Source of the DNA: Lineus longissimus
Lineage: Eukaryota; Nemertea; Pilidiophora; Heteronemertea; Lineidae
NCBI RefSeq assembly: GCF_910592395.1
Contig: NC_088318.1
Location: 15,872,349-15,936,348, forward strand
DNA: 64,000 nt
Reading direction: 5' to 3'
Part shown: positions 54,366 through 64,000 of the stretch, piece by piece
Numbering within the stretch: position 1 is the stretch's first letter
Layout of the letters: each line of letters begins with the position of its first letter
Notes under the pieces: model-generated
What the model saw: the letters and a program-made list of their open reading frames with translations, nothing else
Told to the model about the DNA's origin: nothing
Databases searched by the model: none
Program-made: the position numbers and the translations under genes

Positions 54366-57295
54366 CTCAAACAATTGCATTTCCTGATATCCGTCAATGT
54401 CTTTAGGAGTCCTTCTCAGTTTAACCGGCCTGTATGCAGTCTTTCATTTGTGGCATGATGGCATTAAAGATCTTTTTTTTCATCCGTCTTTTCAAGCTGC
54501 CCATTTGTTTGTGATTGTCATATCAATGGCCTATAACTGACCAGGGATCTTTGAGTGTTCTCCTGAGTGATAATCTTCTCTCAATGTTCATCATAAGCGT
54601 GGCATTTCCTTTAAGTTTGAATTGACCTTAACTACAATGAATACTGTCAGTCAGCCATCCACGTCCCTGGTCCCCCTGAGTGGAGGACAAGGAGCTGGTG
54701 GGGGAAACCCATGGAGACTCTCCAGAAATATCAAGAGGTATTTCGTAGGATCAGAGTACTCTTTACCCTATCACTTTTTCTTCATTGAGAATAGGCTCAT
54801 ACCGTTGAGAACTAACCGTCTTATTGAAAATACCTTACTTCCTGATCTGAGATGAGTCGGGCGTATCAGATCAACTGTACCACTGACTGCACACTTGGTA
54901 CCTGTCCAGGTCATTGGTTACATCTATAGATCACGTCGCACAATGGACCGCTTTCATGCAGGACCACTTTGCTTTTCCTTTGTGCGTGCCTACCCCCACC
55001 AGATTAAATGTATGCTGTCGTATTCAATTTGCTGTCATTTTATTGAATTTGATGATTATTTTGGAGAGAGAGAAAGCAGTATGAATCAAAAGATATGTGA
55101 AAAATTTAGCGGTCTACCAAACTACAAAATGCACTTTGAGTATTTTTGCCCAAAGTCATCTATATGTTGTATTGGTGACATCAACACTCAAGTCACCAAA
55201 AAAGTCTAGATTGAAGGGTATTCTTTTGGGGGGGGGGAGTCATGATATGACCCTTTTGATGACAATATAGAACCCTGATCAGCTCTTATGCTCCAGAATT
55301 GGGTCTAGTATGAAGGACTGATGGAAGCAAACTCAATCAGTGAAACCATTTTCCTGACTTGTATTTCTCGGAGTCAGCTCTGTCATCACATTATCTTTAT
55401 ATCTGGATGAGTAATTTCCAGTCTGTGACACTGGATATCACTTGATCAATACAAGATGACAAGATCAATAAACCAACGTCTTGATTGCAAAAATATTCCC
55501 CACACAACAAAAAACACATCGCCGACATACAAGATTCTTTCACAAGTGAGATTCATTCAATATCATGGCCATCAATTCCACCACAATGGGTAAGATCAGC
55601 GAAACCATTCAATGCAAAATAAAGCGATATACATGTGCACACACAGCTTCAAAATATATATGAATAGTATATATGAATAGCTGAGCGAGACAGTGAGGAG
55701 GTTTATGTCGTCGCGCTCCACGGAGTTCCTGCACCCCTTAGAGATGATAACGACAGTCACACAATTGAATTGAAAGAAGCGCAGGCCTAAACCCATGGCT
55801 CATGTTCTTCTGATTCAAATCATGGACTCAAGAGTTGAGGTTATTCAATTCTAGCCTGCACCATCAATCATTGAACCTGAGCAAGGCCTACGTGGCTATT
55901 GTCACGGCTAAATGGCCCGATAGCAGGTCATCATCATTTCCATAACACTTTACTCCCCAGTGTGTGCAAGATCAGACTGGGATGGGGGCAGTCAGCCATG
56001 ATGCATTACAAGTATTCACCAGGCTTCTACTCATTACTGCTGAAGGCATTGCGATAGTCCTTCAGCAGGAAGAAAGTCCAATGAATGTTGTGACTTGTGA
56101 TACCAGAGGGAGAGAAGGACCTTCCTCAACCTTGAGATTGAGAAATGATGTCATCCAACTGAGAAATAATGTCTTTCCTTAGGCGATGTCCTTATCAGTG
56201 TGATATTTGAGGTCAATTCAATGAAAAGATTCCAATTTGGACAAAGTGTATTGTCTACTTTGTTGATCCCTCTGACAGTAGTGCCCATAACTTCAACATT
56301 GTAATTTATTGATTACAGTGAAATTCTTAGAAAACTTTGGTTCAGGAGATGGACCTGATTTTAGAGGCGGAAAATGAACTTTTTACACTTAAGTCTTCAG
56401 GTAGTCAAAAACAGCTTGTCGTCAATCCATAGAAATGCTGTGCGTCATTCACATTCAGCCAAATACCCTGATGTAGGGGCAAGCGATCTCCATTTAGGCC
56501 CTACAACAACAAATCCTTTCTTATCTAGGCCTATGGAAACCAGTTGTTGGTCTTTGCAAATTTACTTCAGCATTCTAAAGTTTGTTTTCGTTGGGTTATG
56601 CGTGAGTGTACCAGGCTTTTGTAGGGCTTGATTGAACCAACACATTAACTCCGATGGGTGCGACTGGGAGACATTTTCTAAGGACCAAAACCAACATAGG
56701 CCTGGTACTTTTCTTATGTAGACTTAAATCAATCAAAGCTTGCATTCTTAGGCCCGCACGTTTGGACATGTCGCTGCGATTGTTCAATTCTGGCCGCCCA
56801 GTTTACTCAGCAAATCTCTATTGTACACGGATGAACAACAGGCAAAAAAAGGCCTGTGGTTATTTGCGGGGTTGCTACATATGCCATATATAGGCCTGGT
56901 TGTGCATCAGGATTTTGATGTAGTTTCGCTGGGCCTATTAATCCGAAGTATTCCCCCTAGGCCTTTGTGCGCACTGTGAATACTTATAAAGAAGGCGATT
57001 GGGTTTTAAAACGTGAAAGGATGGTGTTGTCGTCCTTTTGGGACAGAATCTAAAATATTGATTTAAATCTTTGAATGGATAGGAAGATCACGCAGGGGCA
57101 GGAAGGCTTTGATGTAATGTTTTGTTTTTCTGCACCAGGTGCACTTTGAGGGCCATCTCTACTATGGGAATACCACTAGGGCGACCGATAGGCCTTTTTG
57201 TTAGGAACTCTCAGTTGGAGATTTCACATTCCATTATTTGGTGATGGCTTCAAAAGGAAAAGGCCTTGTTTAGATAAATGCCAATGAAGTTTTAG

Positions 57296-57330
57296 GTAAA
57301 AGCATATGCTAGTCTTTATTCATATCACAA
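57296..57330. mobile_element. Right arm of MITE family B
   Basis: GTAAAAGCATATGCTAGTCT followed by TTATTCATATCAC matches the right inverted repeat of the complete copy at 7112-7233 with about three substitutions. The left arm was not found. Confidence 0.65.
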
Positions 57331-60300
57331 GGTTTGAATGGTTGTGCCTATCAGTCTGACGATCATCGTCTTCCTCCACGTGGCCATGATTTCACCATCA
57401 GCATCTAATGTGCCATGTCATGCACGTGTGTGGATGTGACAGTACCCTGAGCACGCACTCTGCCATATCCTTCTCCAAGTCATGTACCAACTTTAGGGAT
57501 GATAATTCTAAGCCTCATCCACAGTGAACCAGGATGATAAGTGTATTGTCTGATGCAGACATGATTTAACTTCATGATTCGAAGATTTGATGGGTTTTTA
57601 ACTGGCTGTTCATGCAGTTTCATGAGCAATTCCAAGATTGTACTCTTATGCAAAAGTTATAATCAGAAGATCTTTGTCATACTGTCCTATCTGGTGATGT
57701 CGGCAGTATCATGAAACTTTTCTCAATGGGGTGAATCAGTGTACGCATGCCTCTGTATTGAGCACTTCATGTACCTGATGAGATAGTTGCTATCAGTTCT
57801 TTGAGCCATAGTTTGTGGAAAAAGCTCTGTTGATTTCAGTCAAACTCTGTCAATTTTTAATTTTTATGGACCTTCAACAGACTTTTGACTTCATGTCAGT
57901 CTCATCCTGATGATGATTCAGCCAAGAACTGGGTCGGGTTCTGAGGCTGCCTCCCCCTCTGAGTGTTGTTAGCTAGCTTGCTAACTTTACCAAAAAACAA
58001 ACTAAAGATATGAAAATTGTGAGGCCATCTCGGTTGTACCCATGAGGAGGCACATGCACAGCTGTTATCAAAAAAGGTTTTGTGCTGCCTGGGTTCCTAA
58101 GTAGACTACCTTGGTCCTCAGATCAAGGACCCTACTTCGAAGAATTGTTGCCATCGTGGTCACAGCCCAACTTCGCTGAAGCAAACATGCCATTGAAAAT
58201 GCAAACATGGTCCAGTACCAAGTCATTCTAATCCCAGCCCAAGGATTCCAATCTGAACCCCTGGCTGTTTTAAAGATGACCAGCATATTTGGCTTCTTGT
58301 GCCGAAGTGACCAGAGTGCCTTCGGGTTGACGGATGATGCAGCCCGTGTCCGTGGTTACAAGTTGCCAAAATAGCCGCCAACATCTCGCAACCCGCGCTG
58401 TCAAATGTTTACAATCAATATTGGACCGTTTGGGCCCGCCAGATTCGTATCGTCTTGGTATCAATCCAACTAAACCAATGATGTTGTGTGCAATGCAGAA
58501 ACATTGCACTGATCCCATTGTATGGATAGCTGGAACGGAGATGTGAAGAAGCAGAAACTGCACCATCACTATTCCAGTCCATTCCACTCGTAGTTGGGCA
58601 GAAATTGCTTTACACTGTGCACTGCCCTTCAGAAGATTTGTCATTCTTCGCAATGACATTGACAGCACCATCGCAATCCGTTGCACAATACCTGGTCCAT
58701 CCCCCAACAAAAGGCGAATCCTTCAACCTCCTTCACCTGATTGGCTGGACCTTGGCGCATGGCCAGCCTAAATTTGGTAATCGGTTTCGGAAACAGGCGA
58801 CTCGTTCAAGCAGAACAATAAGATCGTGGCATTTCTCGGTACAGTTGACACCTGTGGGGATTGAGTCCCATCAGATGCGTACCGGTACTGGCGCTGTCAC
58901 CGCATCCCACAAAACTTCACGCATTCTGTGGAGGATGCGCTAATAGCAATACACAACAAGTGTTCCCATTTTCTAATTCACGGAATTCCGTTTTCAAATT
59001 TTGAGGATGAGTAACGCAGCCATAAGAAAACGTTTCCTTGCCGCCTTTTTAAAAGCTTCAAAGAATTGCACGGAGGGTAAGTTTATTTAACATTCATCTT
59101 TTCATCCCGCATCCTGAGATTTTACGGCACTTGCATAATCTTTTTATTGTTGGTACAATTGTCGTGGGATGATGACGCCCACCAGTCCAGGCTCCTTTGG
59201 TGGTCCAGCGCATCTTTCGATGAGAGTGACTCATTTCTGGGAATTTTTCAAATTTTTACATTTCCTTTCTTTCTTATTCGAAAAGTTTTTTTCTGATGTG
59301 TTTTGGACCATTTCTACTTGATCTGTTATTGTTTCCTTTAGCGCCATTCAACCTAAAATTGTGTGATGGTAGAATTTCAGACATTGTATTCATAAAGTGC
59401 AAGAACTTACCTTACCTTTATAAAAATACAATTATGATATTCGTATGAATTGCATCAGAAGTGATTGACCTCTGCTTCAAGTATCTCAGGTTTCCAACTG
59501 AAGTTTTGAGAAATGATCATATTACAACTGTATTCCACTGTATCAGTTTCTCGCCAACGGTTATGATCCTTATAGTGTTGGGGCCAATTAGCCATCCTTT
59601 CCTTCAGGTGACGGCTAGGTCAGTGGCTAGGTTGGAGAACATCATACTCGCAGATGTCTTAATGAGAATATTTCCAATAAAATTTTGTTTCTTGTCATAT
59701 CCTGTAATGTCTTTTGATTGTCCACTATGTGGAAGCAGTGCATGGTTTGGTGTTAGTAAATGGAATTGGATCCTTAAGTGAGCACTTTTAATAAGTGTTT
59801 TCTTCATTGCAAATGATAAATTTAGAGGAATGATTCTTTGTAATCAAAACAGAAAAGGAGAAAATCATAATAAAATTTCCTTGGCCTTTGTGCGTTGATC
59901 TTGTTGTTGTCTCCGAGGGGAAGAGATATGGCCCCTGGTCCAAGACGGATACCCCCTACTGCTGTCAACCATAACCCCATCGCTGACCCAGCACCCCCTT
60001 GGTCAGTCCAACATCGTCTTATTCAAAGCTAACAGTGCGCATCAAATTGTTGTGTCCTCTCTGTATAACGCCCATTCAGATTGCATCCAAACTTCCATCC
60101 AGATTTTATCCCCTTTTTACAAGGGCCATTAAGATTCCCCGATTATTGTCCCTCTTTATTTCTCCCAATTAATTCCTTTGCTTAGTTATCTTGTCACCTA
60201 ATTATGCCATTGTGTGTTGCATGTTCAGCAACTGTTAAAGTATTAGAACTTCCAGTTTCCATGCAGAGTTATGGTGTCCTAAACATTTCCACTGCAAAAA

Positions 60301-61009
60301 ATAATCTGCAGCATCTGGCCCTTTTGCATTTTTGGGAAGGATTTGAAAATAACATTGAATACTTGACTGATTGCAGGTAAATGATTTCGATATAAATTCC
60401 AAAAGCATTCCACCTTTTCAAATTCCATTACAATCATTAGTTGGCCCTTGATTTTGAAAGTGCCAGTGGTAGAGTGTAAGCTCTAGTCATAAAAAGTGGA
60501 AAAAAACGCTACAACTGAGCCAATTGCGGTAGAACTCTGATGAGTCCATTGTTCAACGGTAGCACATTCCTCCAGACCCGCACCAACAAGCCACGCATAC
60601 ACCTGACATTTCCCATTTCATCCAAACTTATACCGCAAAATTAATCAATACAAGACTGCTATTCCATCCTCCCATGCAGGCCCTCATAGTTCTTCAACGG
60701 CAAAATATTTTGCATTATTTATCGACAAAGCATCACTCTACTTGATGCACTTGGCTTCAGCAGCTTTTGCATCTGCTGCATCGAACGAGCGCCAAGAATT
60801 ATAGTGGGATTGTATGCCGCGCGTTGCCGGGCACCTGATCTATATATTCATCAATATCCCGTGCTGCACCATCCCGGACTCACGAGCCGCAATCAATGGC
60901 GATGTAACATTGTACGCAAATAGCGAACAGTTTCGCCATCTCGGCCCGCCCTAAGGGTGTACTTCATATTCATGGTCCATTCAATTGGGGGTGTTATAAT
61001 AATTTCTTG

Positions 61010-61037
61010 AATTCTTCCCATCATCTTGGGAAGAATT
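61010..61037. repeat. Perfect 11-bp hairpin
   Basis: AATTCTTCCCA (61010-61020), a 6-nt loop, then TGGGAAGAATT (61027-61037). A T-run does not follow, so it is not a Pol III terminator. Function unknown. Confidence 0.7.
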
Positions 61038-64000
61038 TAATGGTGGAACTTGGCCAACTGTTGCATTCTTGTGCAACATTTGAAAGCTGTAAATGCAAGA
61101 TTCTCAAACCACCTGTTGCTGTGAGATTGGTTCTTGAATCATTGCAACCAAAGAAGAACTAAAAGGCTTTCTTCTTTTCTTCATTGACATGACCGTATTT
61201 TGCTGGGCACAGATTCTGATGTTGGCAAAGTATGTATTTTAGAATACTTCAGACTTTGAAGTTTCAGATGAAATATCAACTTTTTTAAACACCTTCATTA
61301 TTTTCTATGTAAAATCACCCAAAATCTGAATATCATTTCCTCTTGGAATAGGCTATAGTACTTTTGGGGCCAAAATTATTCAAATTTAACATCAGGAGAA
61401 GAAGAACCAGCCAACAAATTATCAATTTTCATAATTATATGTGGCATGATGCCTGTTTTATGATGCAGCCTCCTTGACAATCCTTCATTATGACGAAGAT
61501 CTCAAAATGGTCTCAAAATAGCCTCGAACGTTTGTCTGATGCGATTTCCTTTTGAGAAGTCCTCAATGATGATTGCACCAATAACACACAACATCTCAAG
61601 AAGTCATCTTGATCTTGAGATATTTCAACCAAATGTCAAGCTAATTTGAGCCAATTTTAGTGAGTAAATCATGCATTGTGCACACAGATATGCGCAAAGA
61701 TGTTGTGTCTCGTTGAGATGGACCGATTTCTCCTCCGCAACCCGATTACAGCTCTTGATCACACAATGATCTCTATGGATGTTCCTGTTCGCCAAATATA
61801 GCGCCCTCAACAGGTGTGAGGACGAAATTATCCACGGTTACTGCCGCAGGGTGCAAAATTTAGATGCGGTTGAAGATTATGGTGATTGGGAATAATTACG
61901 GGTGTCATTTTTGAATGTGGGATGATGAGGTCTTCATTGGAGGAGAGTGGCGGTAAATTGAAGATGGTAGGTTTGACGGACTGCGACAAGATGAGAAATA
62001 GTGTTGCAGAAGAATGAGACATTTGTTGCAATTTTGCAGTGGCCTTTTGTAAGCTGCCGTCTCTAGTCCAAAGATATTCGATGAGGTGCAACGGTCAGTC
62101 TCAGTGGATGTTGCAACATCCATCATTGTCTCACATCCATGCCAGTTGTAACAGCTGCATCCATATGATGTGAGCCTGGAGCAGACCCTTCATTGGCCTA
62201 TGTCGGCACATGATGAATTCACTCAATATTTGCATCAAAGTCGAAGCCCGATGCACCAGATGGGCCAGCTTCATCAACGTGACTATACATGGATGTGCGG
62301 GTTGATCTGATGCATACAGGATGTCTAAGGGTAGGTCTGTGAATTTCTTAATTGGTAGTTAGTTCATTTCTTGTAAGTGGGATAGTGAAGTCATTCATCT
62401 GCTACATTCGTTATCCAAATCTGCCGAAAATTTGGATATATCTAATCATTTCCTTAGTTTATATTCCTACTGATAAATGAGAAAAACCCTGCTTACTTCT
62501 CCAAACAAGGACTGCATATTGGTACCTAACAGTATTTGAGAGAGGTTCCTCCCGGAAAGTGGGAAATGACGAAAGTTTGTAAAAGTAGGATCTTTTCCAT
62601 GGACTTCTATGTGGCGAATTCATCTCATTATGCAGAGTATTATTCATCTGCTCCCGATGAGGGAATTATTTTGATGTCGACTGCAAACAGCTGCTGCTTG
62701 TTAACACGGGAGGCTGTAGCATTACACCTCGGGCTTCAACGAGCCATACATCAACGTCAAGTAGGCCTAGCACTCCTCCATGAGGCTGGCTGCAGCTGTT
62801 AAAGCCTAGGGGCCCATACACAGCTGGGACAGACATCCAGCATGACCATTTTCTGCTGTTTTTGGAAAATTTGGTGTGAAGGGAAGGAGTTACCAGCCTC
62901 CCTTCCCAGCGAGAGGGTGCATTGTGACTGTTTTCAAGAATAATAAACACCAGTCTTCATTTATTCTTCTTGTTATCCATATTGTGATATCTGTATCTAG
63001 CAGTTGTTGTGGGGGTAAAACTGTATGGGTGATTCTGTGCAGTGAAGAGGGAATTAGGAGAACCCGCTCCTCCCCAGCACATTTACTAAACAGACTCACA
63101 ATTGTGTGACTGTTCTCCACAGTGTAAACAGGATCAACAGGTGTTGGAATCCCCCTCCCCCACCCCCTACCCCACCTAACACACACACACCTAACCTCTG
63201 GGGAAAGGGTGTCACCCGTGTGAATTGCGATAATGGTATTATATCCCCTGCCTCCAGCAGATCAAGTTGCATCAAGTCATCCATGGACCACTTCCATCTC
63301 GTAGGTCCTCGTACACATTCTATGCAGCCTGCATCATTGGATGGACCATGATCTAGTGTGGTTGCTATGGTTACACAAGGTAAATGATGGTGTAGATATA
63401 ATGTCAACTGATGCACGGACCTCATATAATGATGTCCCTTACATCATTTCCATCGCTGAGTAAAAAGAGATGAAGTTTCTTGTTCGATGAGGATTGTGTA
63501 CATCAATGTGGGGACATCAAAGTGTGGTTGGAAAGGAGCAAATACACCAAAAGTCTGCTCTGTACCAAAACTAAGCTTCCAATCCCAGACATGCTTTCAA
63601 AATGTGTAATTACATTTACATGTTGAGGCAGAAACCGAGTTATGTCTACATAATGTATATATTCTGGTTTACATTGCGTTACAAGCATTGCTATTGGTGA
63701 TCATATCGGTAAATTTGACCATAGCGTTGGACCTGTGATTCCACTCCGCATCAAAACCGGACGACATGTTCCTCGAACAACCGAGTCAGAAAATAATACC
63801 CGGTACTGATCATCATATGTTGACACGGAGGCTGAGTAAATCTCGTACATGATTCTGACCCAATGGCCTGATGTAGCCACCGCATCAACAAATTATACCG
63901 TCATTATGACAATTATTAGGAAATAAGCACAAATTATTGCCATCATCAGCATCCAATCTCCTTAAAATAATGACATGCACAGATTATTCAATGTATTTCT

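Larger units (their letters stand above)
34481..64000 (+). other. Long first intron of the ZFPM-like gene (to window edge); no further exon supported
   Basis: In 29.5 kb I see many small open frames on both strands but none with a recognisable domain, a C2H2 pattern or matched splice sites. The content is AT-rich, with MITEs (36542-36705, 48676-48697, 57296-57330, 52804-52885), two tRNA-derived SINEs, hairpins, a diverged tandem duplication, and the possible regulatory blocks listed separately. A short splice-bounded segment at 38416-38505 (ATATCAG … CAGAG|GTTGG) stays open, but its donor is poor. Independent genes on either strand cannot be excluded, especially around 58.1-58.9 kb. Confidence 0.5.

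Overview
This is a window of animal nuclear DNA, not prokaryotic. It shows GT-AG spliced genes with many small exons, multi-kilobase introns, AATAAA poly(A) signals, a CR1/L2-like LINE tail, tRNA-derived SINEs and several inverted-repeat elements. The proteins are close to vertebrate ones, but the genes look like single pre-duplication copies. That points to an invertebrate bilaterian, probably a marine deuterostome or lophotrochozoan; the species cannot be fixed from sequence alone.

Layout. (1) 1-1000: the start of a minus-strand gene for a membrane-anchored FAD-dependent monooxygenase-like protein that runs off the left edge, plus a possible last exon of a plus-strand gene. (2) 2713-6360 (+): a complete five-exon SNRPB gene (spliceosomal SmB, 211 aa). 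Its second intron is almost entirely filled by a 1.64-kb foldback-type element with 55-bp terminal inverted repeats and a 9-bp target duplication. (3) 7240-11535: a 4.3-kb degenerate satellite whose units switch strand near 8.05 kb and which contains seven copies of a ~275-bp higher-order unit. It lies between the 3' ends of two convergent genes. (4) 14848-19051 (-): a complete seven-exon VAP gene (VAPA/VAPB, 250 aa) with a probable 3.3-kb 3' UTR. (5) 23066-30292 (+): a complete 17-exon NEDD4-family HECT ubiquitin ligase closest to WWP1 (844 aa; C2, four WW, HECT), divergent from VAP and with a ~3.1-kb 3' UTR. A LINE tail and an unassigned minus-strand coding candidate lie in its 5' region. 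(6) 34441-34480 (+): a short first coding exon with the NuRD-recruiting N-terminus MSRRKQSKPRQ, best matching FOG/ZFPM zinc-finger cofactors. The remaining 29.5 kb is read as the first intron of that gene. It holds MITEs, SINEs, hairpins and possible regulatory blocks, and no convincing exon.

All three complete gene models close in frame across every splice junction. Functionally, SmB acts in pre-mRNA splicing, VAP tethers the ER to other organelles, WWP1 ubiquitinates PPxY proteins, and FOG proteins are GATA cofactors. They are not one pathway. Their linkage matches human chromosomes 20 (SNRPB, ITCH, SALL4, VAPB), 8 (WWP1, ZFPM2), 16 (WWP2, SALL1, ZFPM1) and 18 (VAPA, SALL3), which suggests an ancient conserved neighbourhood.
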